Shown here in pieces: positions 30,829 through 42,389 of a stretch of 64,000 nt of DNA. This stretch comes from Blepharisma stoltei (taxonomy: Eukaryota > Ciliophora > Heterotrichea > Heterotrichida > Blepharismidae): contig CAJZBQ010000029.1 of assembly GCA_914767885.1 (NCBI GenBank), forward strand, positions 62,001 through 126,000, in the 5' to 3' direction. The notes beneath the pieces are model-generated. The model was given only the letters and a program-made list of their open reading frames with translations, searched no databases and had not been told where the DNA came from. The number at the start of each line of letters is the position of its first letter. Positions within the stretch are counted from its first letter, which is position 1. A program made the translations under genes and the position numbers.

Positions 30829-33800
30829 ATGATAATTTTTTATCTTATTCAAGTACTGGCTGAAGGCTTAGAGCTATATCTGATCCCTCATTCTCACTGT
30901 GATTCCGGCTGGCTAGAAACATTTGACAAGTATTATGAGCTCAAGGTAAAAAATATTTTGAGAAATGTAGTTACCTTGCTTGAAGAGGATGAGAATAGGC
31001 GGTTCTCTTGATCTGAGATATCTTTTCTCAAGGTGTGAATGGAAAATGAAGATAAAAAAATTACAAATAAATTTAATGAATTAGTTGCAAAGGGAAGAAT
31101 TGAAATAGTTGGTGGTGAGTATGTGCAAAATGATGAAGCAAATACAGATTTTGATATGATCATCAGGCAAATTGAACTTGGCCATCAATTTTTGCATAAA
31201 GAGTTTGGTATTGAGAGAGTAAAAACATATCAATTAAAATGGCCTGACAAATCCACCCAAGCTCTTAACTCCTATATATAGCGACTGAAAGAGACCAAGG
31301 ATCTTTAGATAGAAAGAGAGGTGGTCAATTTTTGTATCGGCTAGGTTTTACTAGCGCAGGTGAAATGGCGATGGTGTGTTGATCTGCCAAAGTTCAATCA
31401 TGGGCAGGTGTTTTTCCTCAGGAAAATGGGAAAACGAATTTGGTATAGCTTGAGCATCCTTATGGATCTCAAGCCTCCACTCCACTTGCCAAGTGGAAAG
31501 TTTGCTTAATCAATACCAGTTGACAAGCCAATCTTAATTCGAAAATCTGCAACATCTCGAAATTGGGAGGTAGCTCGAAACTAGAGAAGACGAAGCAAAC
31601 TCTCAACTTGGCAAGCGGAGTTGGACGCTTAAGCGACCCATAAGGATGCTCAAGCTTAAGGATTTTCCAAGCAATGTCTGGATATGTTCATAGACATATC
31701 GGGAAACTTACTCAGCGCGATGTCAGGCATTGCATCCTGAACTGGTCATAAATTCAATATTTTAAATTTTATATGGATGGTATCTATGCTGACAGCCAGC
31801 AAGGTGACACAAATTCTGCTTCTGGGAGTAAGAGAGGCCCTATCCGGAAGGAGATACATATTGCAAGGCCGCGTGAAGACCGGCAAGTAAGCATTAGAGA
31901 TTTATGTAAGTGAAGAGCAGTTTCAGCTATCTGAAAAGGGGCTTTTCTGTGATTTTTAATAATGCTAGCAAATGAGTAAAAACAGGCTGACAAATTGATA
32001 TTTTTGGTCATTCTGCTTTAACTCCTGGAATTTATTCGAGGTTTGGGTATGAATTTCTTGTAATAACTCGTATAAATGAAGTATTCAGATCCCAACTTCG
32101 AGAAACAAGAGGCATGGAATTTATATGAAAAGGAGTGGACTTTGGGAGCAGTGAATCAATTTTCACACACGTTTTATATGATTTTTATTATGCACCTTTA
32201 CTTCTTAGAACTGAATTTATTGGGCCTTGCTTTGGCAGGCCCAAACATCTTGAAGCTGATATTAGGGAATGGTAATAACTAATTAGTGTAGCAATGCTCT
32301 GCAGCATGTGTAAAGACTGATCTCAAGGATATAGGAATAAAAAAATAATGATGGTATATGGAGGAGATTTCTTTTACGATATTCCCTATAATTCTAAACA
32401 AACATCATATTTAGAAATCGTTATTAGTGGCTATCTAACTATTTATGCATAATATTCAATACACAAAAGTATAATATCACAGAAGCAAGAATACTTTTCG
32501 AGAGAATTGAACAACTAGTTGATTGGCAACGAGATTCTGGGCTATATAAACAGCTAAAGATAAAATTTGCCACTCCAAGCGAGTATTTTGAAGATATTAA
32601 GAAATCAAATAAAAAATATCCTGTGTATACTGGCGACTTTTTCCCTTATCAAAGCTATAGACTTAATATCCCAGCTTATTGAACTGGGTATTATAGCACA
32701 AGACCCTCTCTTAAGCAACTTATAAATAAAGCACATCGACTAGCTAGAGCTGCAGAAATTGCCAAAGCTTTAATACATGGAGAAGAGTTTGCAGCGTATA
32801 ATGCAAGTTTAGCTTTACATCATGATGCAATAACTGGAGCTAGCAAGCCATGAGTTGCAGAGGACTATGAAATCAGATTAGAATCTGATTGTGAAAAAGC
32901 TTATCAAGCCATATGTGAAACGATATCATCAGTGTTTGCCAAGACAAAGTCTAGCTTTTCACTTGCTTTGCCTTATAAAGTTCTTATCCTTTATAACTCA
33001 ATTAACTAACTACCCCGTCCGAGAGAACAAAAAATTCTTGCTCGCTCACGGAGGGGGGTTAATAATTTTTTTTTAAAAAAAATTATATAGAAATTTTATA
33101 GAATTTTTTTTTTTGAAATTTAAAAAACTTAATACGCAAAAATTGGAAAGCAAATATTAATTTAATTTATAAAATTATTTTTTGAAACGAAATTTGTTTA
33201 AAATTAAACAGAATTAAATCGAGATTTCATTTCTAATTATCACTTATGTATCAAAATTATTTTATTAAAAAAATTTTTGTTCGCTCACGGAGGGTGAGTT
33301 TTGGTCAAAAAATAGGGATTTTTCTGATGGTTTTGTTCGCTCACAGAGGGGGTGAGTGAGATAAAACGGATTTAATTACTATCGATTCAGGTGTCCAGCA
33401 TTTGGAAATTAAAAACTGACGAGGGGAGAGCATTGAGTCTCAATACATATCAAATCATGATAAAACTGCGTATGTCATTTACCTAAAGTTGACACTCCCT
33501 GCTTTGTCATTTGTAACTCTTTTCATCACAGAGCACGCAACTTCGTGCAAATTGTGCTCTACACCTTTTATTTTAAAAGAAAACGGATCAATTATTTCAG
33601 ATCAGTATTATTCAATAGAGTTTGACTCTCATGGATATGCTAAAAGCATCAAAAATTCACACAAAAAATATGAACTAATACAAGAGTTTTGGTCTTATCC
33701 AGCTGATCGAGCTGGTGCTTATCTTTTTGAGCCAACCAGTGAGGGGAATCCAATTTCTGATTTAAATCTCGAGTCATTTGAAATTTGGCAAGGCTCAGTA

Positions 33801-35135
33801 GCAAATATTGTGGAGGTTAAATGGAAAAGAATTAAAGAAAAAAATACAAACTATGATCATTATTACAAGAAAATAATTTTATATAGAGAAAAAAGATTCA
33901 TTTGGAAATATGGACTTTATGCAGCTGAAAATAAAGAAATTCTGGTTAGGTTTAAAAGCAAAGATATTGCAGCCAGCGATTGGTTTTATACCTCAAATTC
34001 TGGAGACTTGAGAATAAGGAAATATTTAAATTCAAAAGAATATTCTGATAAATATAATACAAAGACTAAAAAACCTTTAATTCCAGAAGAAAAAGGTGAA
34101 AATATGTATCCAGTTCCAGGGGGATTTGCAATTAATATGGGTAAAGAAGCATTTAAAATATTTCCAAAATTTTCATTAGGTGTAGGAATTGTAAGTCACA
34201 CGAGTTTCGAAATTTTAATGCATAGAAATGCCCCTTTAGATGATAGTTTAGGGCTTGGAGAAGGGGTAGATGATAAAACTTTTACTGATTACATTTTATG
34301 ATTGAATTAAGCCCACTTTCTCAGCCTGAGCTTAAGGCATCTTCACTGGATACTAAAACTGATATTTATCAATTTTGGATCAAAGACTCAAAAAGTTTTG
34401 AGACTGATAAGGACATGAAAAATGCATACAATTTTAATGAAAATTGAAAGTACATATCAAAGTACGAATTCGGATTTAATTATTCTCATATATATTTGTC
34501 TAGTGCAGTAATCAAAGAAAATCAGCTATTTTTACGATTTTGAAATTTTAAAAATACTTATTCAGGGATTTCTTCTGAAAATTTCAGTATTGGCAGAAGA
34601 ATGTTATTAGTCTGTAGCCAACTGTATTGAATCAAAAATATTGGATATTATGAAAGATAGTAACGTATTTTATAAAAATCAATTTAATTCATTTCTATAA
34701 ATTTCTGCTTCAATGTGTCATATTTATCTCTGCAGAATAGATGGATATAGCAAAGCAGTTATATCAGTTCCCTGGGAAGAAAACGGAAAAAAAATTGATT
34801 TCAAGAATAAAAGCCAAACTGGAATGCCGTTAATTGATCAGGATTCGTCTTATAAAGATGACTTTCAAGGTGATCAAGTCCTCAAACCTTGCGAGTTAGC
34901 AACTTTTCCTGCGAAAAGACTTCGCAAACATATATGAGGCTTTGAAAGAGAGAATAAAGATCCATTTTTCTTACAAAATAGCGAAGAAGGTTTAATAAGA
35001 GAGAATGAATCAGATGAAAACTCAAATATTTTTGTTTTGATTATCATAAGTCTCATCTTTTTAGGAGCTGCGACTATTATTTATATGAAGCTTAAAGCTA
35101 AAGCACATAAGAATAAGAATAAAGATTCAAAATAG
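30829..35135 (+). CDS. GH38 alpha-mannosidase, copy 2, four IESs and a 1-nt frame defect
   Basis: Starts MIIFYLIQVLAEGLELYLIP and follows copy 1 throughout. It has PHSHCDSGWLETF, GWQIDIFGHSALTPG, LALHHDAITGASKPW, and a C-terminal transmembrane helix (VLIIISLIFLGAATIIY) with a Lys-rich tail. Removing IESs 31228-31984, 32393-32475, 33008-33357 and 34611-34740 and intron 32272-32286 rebuilds every segment found in copy 1. One base is missing near 34293-34303: after TFTDY the frame breaks, where copy 1 has DYHFLVELSPLSQ, and resumes one base later as MIELSPLSQ. It is thus a recent pseudogene, an assembly error, or a defect not visible here. All four IESs are absent from copy 1. Confidence 0.9.
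31228..31984 (+). mobile_element. 757-bp SINE-like IES in mannosidase 2
   Basis: GAGTAAAAACA occurs at 31217-31227 and 31974-31984. Excision gives ERVKTGWQIDIFGHS. The head AATTAAAATGGCCTGAC resembles other retroposon heads in the window. Long internal inverted repeats are present: GAGCATCCTTATGG (about 31451) with CCATAAGGATGCTC (about 31637), and AAGTTTGCTT with AAGCAAACT. Confidence 0.93.
32272..32286 (+). other. 15-nt intron in mannosidase 2
   Basis: GTAATAACTAATTAG at the position of the copy 1 intron. Removal joins DIRE to VAMLC through a split Cys codon. Confidence 0.93.
32393..32475. mobile_element. 83-bp IES bounded by TATAAT
   Basis: TATAAT occurs at 32387-32392 and 32470-32475. 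Excision joins DFFYDIPYN to ITEARILFER, matching DFFFNYFPEAKLIFER of copy 1. AT-rich; no family was recognised. Confidence 0.88.
33008..33357 (+). mobile_element. Family 1 MITE-like IES in mannosidase 2
   Basis: Left hairpin (CCCCGTCCGAGAGAAC...GCTCGCTCACGGAGG), the usual AT-rich middle, and the double terminal word at the right end. Copy 1 shows the joined product must be LYNSINWDKTD, so the cut lies after 33006/33007 and before 33357/33358. No TA direct repeat exists at this cut, so the flanks have mutated or excision uses another signal. Confidence 0.88.
34611..34740. mobile_element. 130-bp IES bounded by TAG
   Basis: TAG occurs at 34608-34610 and 34738-34740. Excision gives GRRMLLDGYSK, matching GRRRLLDGYCK of copy 1. 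Confidence 0.85.
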
Positions 35136-35332
35136 AGCGATTAGATTTCGATATCAGTGGTTATAGAATAATTAAGGATTTTATTTTTTAACATAAATAA
35201 TTAACTATACCAGTATTAGCCAGTTGCTTTAAACAAAGTCAAAAAGAGAGTCAATTATAACTATTAATTATATGCTGAGCCAATTTAATAAGGAAGGCTA
35301 AATACAAATTTGTATAATAATAAAAGCACATA

Positions 35333-35914
35333 TTACGGAGAGCTAAATGAATGCATACCACTTTCCTCAGTTTCAGGAGGAACAAAAACGATATTAGGAG
35401 GCTTCAGAGTTTCTCCTCTTCTCTTTACCCTTGGCTTTTTAACTTCAGGGACTTCAGAATTCGGCTTCTTTGGCGATAAAAAAGGATCTGACTTGCATAA
35501 AGGACAACGAGGCTCTGGCTGTCGCTTAAACCATTCATCTATACAGCTATCATGAAAAACATGGCCGCATAGAAGCTTTCTTGCATATGAGTTTGAATTG
35601 AATCTAAATTAATTTTACTCTTCAAAGCAAATGCAGCATGCAACTTCATTTTTTACACTAAGATCATTTCCGAATTGAAACCTTGGGAAAAATGATTCTA
35701 AGTCAATTTCATGAACTGATATATGTTCAGGGACTACAGCATACATATGGTTACTTATAATTCCTAATAATAGTCTTCTAAATAATCTGACTTCCCTTTG
35801 GGTATCGCTTTTTACTTTGCAACAAAAACATAAACAGCAGCCCATGCAGCATACGCACAAAAGTGCCAATATAGTAATAGTAGCGAGCTTTCCATCATCG
35901 TCATCATCAGACAT
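35333..35914 (-). CDS. RING-H2 membrane protein (putative E3 ubiquitin ligase)
   Basis: 188 aa after removing the intron at 35604-35618. Acidic N-terminus MSDDDDDG, then one Cys-rich membrane helix (ATITILALLCVCCMGCCLCFCC). The RING-H2 is split by the intron: CCICFEE-FNS...RKLLCGHVFHDSCIDEWF...RCPLCKSD. This is the C-x2-C...C-x-H-x2-H-x2-C...C-x2-C pattern of membrane-anchored E3 ligases. The C-terminal tail is basic and Pro-rich. The substrate is unknown. Confidence 0.9.
35604..35618 (-). other. 15-nt intron in the RING-H2 gene
   Basis: Minus-strand GTAAAATTAATTTAG. Without removal, translation stops at TAA inside the RING; with removal the finger is complete. Confidence 0.95.
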
Positions 35915-36771
35915 TTATTAAATGAATAATATTTAGATTTAAAACTTAAAATATAAACTGTCATAATTAAAGAAAAACCTGCGTACTCCAAGGTCCTGAG
36001 ACAACATTAAGAAGGCCGAAAGCCGGAGCAGAGCTATCTCTGGTGGAAATGCTGACATACCCAGGGAGATTCGCCAGCAGCTAAACGAATCTTCCAAGAA
36101 GACTCGTTCGGGTGAGACATAAAAGGAGAAGAGCCCTAATCTATAACTAATGTCAACGTCATAATTGAAGAACAGTTTTTGGATATTCTCTTTCATTTTT
36201 TTTATTCTTCAGAACAGAATTCATTATAGGAAGATAAAATGAAGCCTTAATGGATAAATTGCTCTATAATATATTATAAGAGACCTTGCATAAATTCTGA
36301 AAAGTAAAATAATGAAAAATATTAATTCCCTTTTTATATTTGGACCACTGGAATATATAAAATTGAAAGAAGTATTGTATAGTGCAAATAAATCTATAAT
36401 CATCAATAAATTAAAACTAGTCCACATATGTAAAGCTAATGCATTGAGAATGAAAACTAAAATATGAATTCTAATGAAAAAAATTACTATGTAAATATAA
36501 GATTTTTAGCAATTAAGTGAAGAAACTTAATACTTAAGTCAGTAAATAAAAGAAAACCAGATTGCCAAATGCATCTATAAATCAATTACGCATTATAAAG
36601 ATCATAGATTGCTAATTAAATTTCGGATAAGAAAATGAAATTAGTGTATGGAATGATATAACTCATATACTTATTAATGCTGATAAATCATTATGTAATT
36701 GGCTAATATAATAATTATATGCAGCTGCTACTTGCCTTATTGCTTTATATCAGAATCTTAGATTAACAAGT
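35915..36771. other. 857-bp intergenic region
   Basis: Contains one SINE-like insertion (35975-36172). The remainder, 36173-36771, is AT-rich without recognised genes. It is the upstream flank of the RING-H2 gene and the downstream flank of the coiled-coil gene. Confidence 0.5.
35975..36172 (+). mobile_element. Short SINE-like element with 15-bp target duplication
   Basis: GTCATAATTAAAGAA (35960-35974) and GTCATAATTGAAGAA (36158-36172) flank a GC-richer 183-bp body. The body ends in a CTAATCTATAACTAAT tail. It lies outside coding sequence. Confidence 0.8.
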
Positions 36772-39700
36772 TTAATTATTTTTATTTTTTTGAGAATATT
36801 TATAAAGCTCTTGCTCTAAAATAACATTTTTTTCTTTCTCAGCTTCCAGCTCAGTCCTAAGATCTTCATTTTCTATTGCATAATTATTTGCCTTTTCTTG
36901 AAGTTCATCAAATTGATCAGCTATTTCATCTAGCCTTTGCTTAAGAAATTCTTCATATTTCTCTTCAATTTTTTTTAGATTCTCTTTATACACTTTATTT
37001 GGTTCTTCTCTTTCTTTCTAAATAAAAATTACTTCCAATTCTGTACATATTTTTGCTAGATTTTCAGCTTGCTGCTGATAATGCTTGACTTTTTCATCTT
37101 TTCCGTGAAGCTCTCTTAAAGTGTCAATTTCTAACTCTAAATCATTTTTCTCACGGATAATTTGATCTAACTGCTCAGACAATATTTGAATTTGCATAGA
37201 CGTTTCTTCTTGGCTTGTGTCTTGTTTATTTTTTTCATTTTTTATCAGTTCTTCATGCTCTTCCAAAAGCTGATCATATCTATATTGCAAATCTTCCAGC
37301 TGTGCTTCCAAGTTTTCAAATTGAACTTTAGCATCTTCAGCATTAAATTCTGTGCCCTGCCTTTGTTTTAAGTCCTCTATAATAAGTTTATATTTCTCCT
37401 CATTGTCAAGCAAGATATCAATATCATCAGTTAATAAGTTTACTTTTTGCTTTAATTTTTCATTTTCTTCGTTTTCATTCATTTTTTTGCCCAAAATTGA
37501 AACACTTTCATTTGCCTCCATTTTAAGCTTTCCTCCTTTGAAAAGCCCTTTATTTCCAATCGACTGTAAATCTCTCTCCAATATTTCTATCCTCTTATTT
37601 TTTTCTTCCATTTCTGTATATAATGAATTATAAAGCGCTTCAAATTGATCTGCTCTTTGTTTGGCTTTATTTACCTCAACATTTTGTGATCCAAATTCTC
37701 TTTGCATGTCCTTTATAATTTTTTCTTTTTTGGCTGCTTCATTTTCAAATAAAATTTTGCTTGTCCTTAATGAAGAATTTACAACTTCAAGCTCGCTACA
37801 AGCATTTTTAAGTGCAGTTAATTTTTGCCCTTTATTCTTGCATTTTTCTTGTAAAATTTTTAATTCCTCCTCCAGTTCTGATTTTCTTAATAAATCTTTT
37901 TGAGTTTTTTCTAAATTTTGCCGCAAATTAGAAATTTGTGAATGCAAATTCGCTATTTCAGTCTCAGAAAATTGCTTTTTGAGCTGCTCTTTAAGACTAA
38001 TATTTTCTTTTGTTAAGTCATCTAATTGAATATTAATCTCTGCTAATTTCGTGTTATCAGTATACTCATCTATTATTGAGTTTGAATTTTCTTTTTGCTT
38101 AAGAGCATCTAATTCAATGTGAAGCTCAAATATTTCTTTTTCTTTGGATTTTAATATTTTTTCATATTCAATTACTTCTTGCAACTGATCTGACTGATAT
38201 TTTTCTAAATCTTCCATTTTTTCGTCTACTTCAAATAATTCTTCTTTAAGCTTATCGATTTCTTTTTCTCTGTCTCACAATTTATATTGAGTTGCAGATA
38301 AAGTTTCTCGTAAGTTTTCTAAAGTTTTCAGATCATCGACATTTTTATCATATTTCTTTTTTAAATCCAAATAATTCTCCATTAATTTATCATAGCTTGC
38401 CTCGTAGCTTGCTTTTAATTTACTGATTTCTTTTGTAAATGATTCTTTCAATTCTTTTTCATTTCTCTGCATAAGATCGAAATACTCATTTTTTAAAGTT
38501 TTAATTTTTTCTTCTAATTCAGTATAGCGTGGGTGCGCTTTTAGCTACCCTAACGCTTCTTCCTCCTTACCAATTTGGAGGATTGACTCGTCACAAGAAG
38601 GTGGCAAGTCAAATCCAAGTTGACAAATCAAGGCATGAGGGTCTGGCTTTGTCAGCTTAGGTTTTACCTTTTACCTTCAAATCTCCCGATTCTGAAGAGG
38701 AAGAAACGTTAGGGCACGCTAAAAGCGTACTCACGCTATAATAAGATTTTCTTGTCCGTTTTCCCATTTCAATTCACTCAATTTTTGTTCAAAAGCTTCT
38801 TGCTGATCTTTAATGGCATTTTGAAGGATTATAATTTGCTGATTTTTTTCATCAACGACATTGTCAAGTGCAATTTGCAACTTAATTTTTTCATCTTCGA
38901 AGTCATTCTAAATATAAACTACTTTAATTTTCTGCGAATCAGTTTTCACTTTGAGCTGCTCCTTTAATACTTCTTCAGTCTTTATCGCTAAGCCGTCGTA
39001 TAGCTTGTTTATTTCTTCAACTTCAATTGCTTTCTCAGCAAATCTTTCATTGGACTCTTTCAACTTTTCATTTAATTCGTCAATGTTAATGGAAGCTTTA
39101 TCCAACTCTAAGTTTAAAGCTTGGATTTGGCTATTTAGCTGCTTATTTTCCTCTTCCAAAGATTTTATTCTTTTATTGTTGTCTCCAGTAATATTTTTTA
39201 ATATTTCATCTTGCTTTGACTCAAAAACTGTCTTTGGTTTTAATTCTACTTGTGCATCTTTAAGCTTTTTTTCTAAAATTGCAATCATACTTTTTAGGGT
39301 TCCAATCTCATCCTTATTTTCTTCATTAATTTTATACAGGCTTTCATATTCTATATTGAGACTTTCTAAGTCAGCTATCAGCTGCTTATTGTCTTGTTCA
39401 AGCTTCAATTTTTCGTTTTCTAGACCTCCACTACTTTTGATCTTTTTATTTTGTTGTTCTAGATTATGGATTTTTTTTTGATGATTTAAAACTTGTGACT
39501 CATAGTCTTTTGCTTTTTCTCTTAAAGATGATCGTAATTTATTTGTTTCATCTTCATAGCTTGCAATCTCCTTTAGCCTTTTTGCGCTTTCTGCTTCTAA
39601 TTTCTGCTTTAAATCTTCTTTTTCTTTGCTAAGCCTTTGGACTTCTCTTTTTAACGCTTCTTCATTTTTAATAGATTTATTTTTGATATTTTGATCTATT

Positions 39701-42365
39701 CTTGATCTACAATCATAAAATGACGACATTCGCAAAGTACCGATTAGCCTATCAGCATCACTCACTCTGGATTTTGTGATTATGAGGCTTGATTTTACAT
39801 GAAATCCTGATTCTTCAAAGCAGTAAGCGATGGGAGGGAGGCACTTGCCCTCTTACCCCCCAAGGGAATCTGAAAGGTCCACTTTCGTCCTGTGGCGGCG
39901 AAGATGCCTGCCTAATCGTCATAAGGCATCAAGGAAGATAGAGGCCGCTCACTCATGAGCTGTCGAAGGTGTTAACATCGTCTCCTAGCGAGTCTTGGTA
40001 CTTAAAGCAAGTTGACCCAGCAGCCTGTGGGCCCAACTCGTGTAGAGATGGCGAGTTTCTGAGTTGGCTCTCTGTAGTGGATTTATCCGTATAAGATAAG
40101 ATAAGTCGATCTATTCTTGATCCAAACCCTTTAACAAAATTAATAATTTTGTTTAGTTCATTTTCTGTTTGCTCAACCTTATACATTATATCACTTATTT
40201 GCTGATTCATTTCATTCGCTGCTGTTTTAATCATTAGCATGCATTCTTCTTTGGTTTCTTTAGCCTTTTCAGTGTTTTCAGCTGGGTTTATATTTTCTTT
40301 TAATCTCTCAAATTCACTTTCTAAATTTTGATATTCAGAGTTTCTACTTTCTAATTCTCTAGTCATGGTCAATAAGCTTTTACCTAATTCAGATATAATT
40401 TTTTCTAACCCACAAAACGAATTTAATTTATTTTAAATAAAACAAATAAATGTTTTTCTAATAATTTATTATTCAAAAGTTTATCAAATGAAGGATTAAA
40501 TCATTCGATTTTAGCTGATTTTTCTTCCACTCTTCTTCTAATTCCAGAATTTCCAAAATTATTAAAATGGCGTGATCTGACGTGGACTCCTGACAACCCG
40601 TGAGTTGATCCGGGCCAGGAAAGGCGAGCCACATGGCGATAGTTCTCCGGGGTGGGGTTTTTTTGGTCTAAGGATAACCTTAGATCTTTTTTCCTTACCT
40701 GCAGAGGTCCCTACCGGCGCAGAGTCCCAATACCACTCCATGGGAGCATTCTTGAACCTGCGATAAGATTCTGACAGGCCATGGAGGAGGCAAAAGACGA
40801 TTCCCCCATACTCTGAGCCCTGTCGGAGGTTAAGGGAGTCTTTTGCTGAACTTTGGGACCAAGAAAGGCATGTCCGAACGGTAGGGTTTCTCCCCGATAG
40901 ACCTGATGATGTCACCATTTTTTTGGGGACACCAGAGGAGAAAAAGGTGGTGTGAGGATAGCGCTTAGCGCCAACGCGAAGCTATCCGTTGGACGGAGAG
41001 GGGCTGAAATAAACCCCGAAGACCCGCTATAATTTAATCTAATCTAATCTAATCTTCTAATTCCTTTTTTTCCTCACTGCATTTTTTCAACTTGAATTTT
41101 AAATCTTCTTACTTACTTAGTTACATAGTTTTTAAGGTGTCTAGTGCCCACACCCCTTAATGAAAAAGGGTCAAAGCGACAACTAGTGACGTCACCAAGC
41201 CATCTTGGAATATGTGGTCAGCCCACACCCAAGCCTTCTATAAGGCTAGTCGCCAGATAAATCGCCGCACATCTCACCCGGCGCGTTGCCGTCGCTCGTC
41301 CAGACTCAGCTCCTGCGCGTGTTCCGCCTAAGGGTCATCCTCCCGTGGGGACGTGCTGAGAGGTAAAACTCCGAAATCTTGAGTGCACTGAGGAGTCGTG
41401 CCTTTGGTTATCCCCAAAGTTAAACGACTATTGCTGTGCAGAAGTTCTCGAGAGAAAACCCAACCCCATAAATAAAATTCCATGAGGGAGAGAAAATTGG
41501 CAGAGCCAATTTCTCTCGAACCGAATGCCATTTTATTTATGAATTTTAAATCTTCAAATTCGTAAGAGTGCATCATATCTTTTTTGCTTTCATATATTTC
41601 AATTTTTTGTTTTTGCTGGAAAATTTGTTCATTTTGGTGTTTTATTTCCATATACAGTCTTTTGATATCACTTTCAGCCTCTGCAAGTGCACTTCGGTAG
41701 CTGTTATTTTCATATGTCAATTGTTCAATTCTCGAGGCTACTGACTCTGAGCTATTTCTTCTATGGATGCTTTCATACTCTTTTTCTTTATTTTTCAAAG
41801 TATCTTGAAGAAGCCCTGACTTTTCTTTTTCTCTTAAATACAATTCTTCAAAATTATTACTTTTATCTACCCTAGAAATCTGAGGAGAGTTCGATAACGA
41901 GCCCGAATTCTTCTCAAATTTTCTTCTGAGAAGCGCAATGTACTCATTCATGTTTTTAACTTCATTTTCATACGACTCCGTCATCTTCTTTATTTGTTCT
42001 TCCAGATTTTCTATATGTTTTTGATCTTTAATTTTTAACTCATATAGCTCATCTCTTTCTCTTTTAATTTCATCAAGCTCTCCATTCGTTCTCAGTATTG
42101 ATGAGCTCTCATTTTGAGTTTCAAAATTTTTCACAAAGGATTTGTGCTGCTCTTCTAGCTTTTTGACTTCTTGAGTTAGCTCTCATAATTGAACTTCTTT
42201 TTGTGGAGATTCTTGAGAGATATTTTTGCTCCGGGTTTTGGGCGGGCGCATGAATGTTAAGCTTGCTGCATAGATTGGGTTGGTTTTTATATTGGAATAC
42301 ACAACCTGCCTGGGCTTAGAAAAAGTAGAAAATTTCGAAGCACTTAAAGTTCTAGGTCGAGACAT
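36772..42365 (-). CDS. Long coiled-coil protein, 1277 aa, four IESs and two 15-nt introns
   Basis: ATG 42365 (MSRPRTLSASKFSTFSKPRQ) opens a basic, Ser/Pro-rich head of about 60 residues. Nearly continuous heptad-rich coiled coil (Glu/Lys/Leu/Gln) follows to the TAA at 36772. IESs 41109-41555, 40409-41060, 39708-40122 and 38525-38740 and introns 38908-38922 and 37018-37032 are removed; the sum is exactly 1278 codons. No catalytic domain was seen. The neighbouring CEP44 gene and the architecture suggest a basal-body, cytoskeletal or Golgi tether protein, but this is a guess. It is the most IES-dense gene here by retroposon content. Confidence 0.9.
37018..37032 (-). other. 15-nt intron in the coiled-coil gene
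   Basis: Minus-strand GTAATTTTTATTTAG, identical in sequence to the intron at 203-217. Removal joins CTELE to KEREEPNKVYKEN. Confidence 0.93.
38525..38740. mobile_element. 216-bp TA-bounded MITE with about 30-bp inverted ends
   Basis: TA occurs at 38523-38524 and 38739-38740. The ends are near-perfect inverted repeats: TAGCGTGGGTGCGCTTTTAG at left against TAGCGTGAGTACGCTTTTAG read from the right, continuing through CCTAACG. Excision leaving one TA joins QENLI to TELEEKIK. The TA duplication fits a Tc1/mariner- or piggyBac-like mechanism; the family is not assignable by eye. Confidence 0.95.
38908..38922 (-). other. 15-nt intron in the coiled-coil gene
   Basis: Minus-strand GTAGTTTATATTTAG. 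Removal joins DSQKIK to NDFEDEKIK. Confidence 0.93.
39708..40122 (+). mobile_element. SINE-like IES with 15-bp target duplication
   Basis: GATCTATTCTTGATC occurs at 39693-39707 and 40108-40122. Head ATAAAATGACGACATTCGC; GC-rich body with GGGAGGGAGGCACTTGCCC; tail (ATAAG)n. Excision joins GFGSRID to QNIKNKSIKN. Confidence 0.95.
40409..41060 (+). mobile_element. IES with a SINE inserted at its edge
   Basis: TTCTAA occurs at 40403-40408 and 41055-41060. Excision joins SEEKKELE to KIISELGKSLL, continuous coiled coil. Inside, TCTTCTAATTCC (40534-40545 and 41053-41064) flanks a SINE with head ATTAAAATGGCGTGA and tail (TAATC)n. That duplication overlaps the host junction. The older IES was thus about 130 bp, and a SINE later landed on its boundary. 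Using the SINE duplication alone would leave a stop. Confidence 0.88.
41109..41555 (-). mobile_element. SINE-like IES with 15-bp target duplication
   Basis: GAATTTTAAATCTTC occurs at 41094-41108 and 41541-41555. Minus orientation: head ATAAATAAAATGGCATTCGG, body with GGTTCGAGA, tail (AAGT)n at the left end. Excision joins YEFEDLKF to KLKKCSEEKK. It is the same SINE as in 26260-27420. Confidence 0.95.
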
Positions 42366-42389
42366 ATTAATGACTTATTATATAGCATA

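Noticed and set aside
38540-38560. CCCTAAC words (also 58770) as internal telomere sites
   Set aside because: Only single copies, each explained as part of an IES end.
40399-40480. A separate 53-bp IES bounded by TTAGAAAAA
   Set aside because: The larger cut at TTCTAA (40403-41060) gives continuous coiled coil; the small cut alone still needs a frame shift upstream.
40546-40918. GC-rich minus-strand ORF (118 codons) inside the coiled-coil gene
   Set aside because: It is the SINE body; GC-rich sequence by chance lacks stops.
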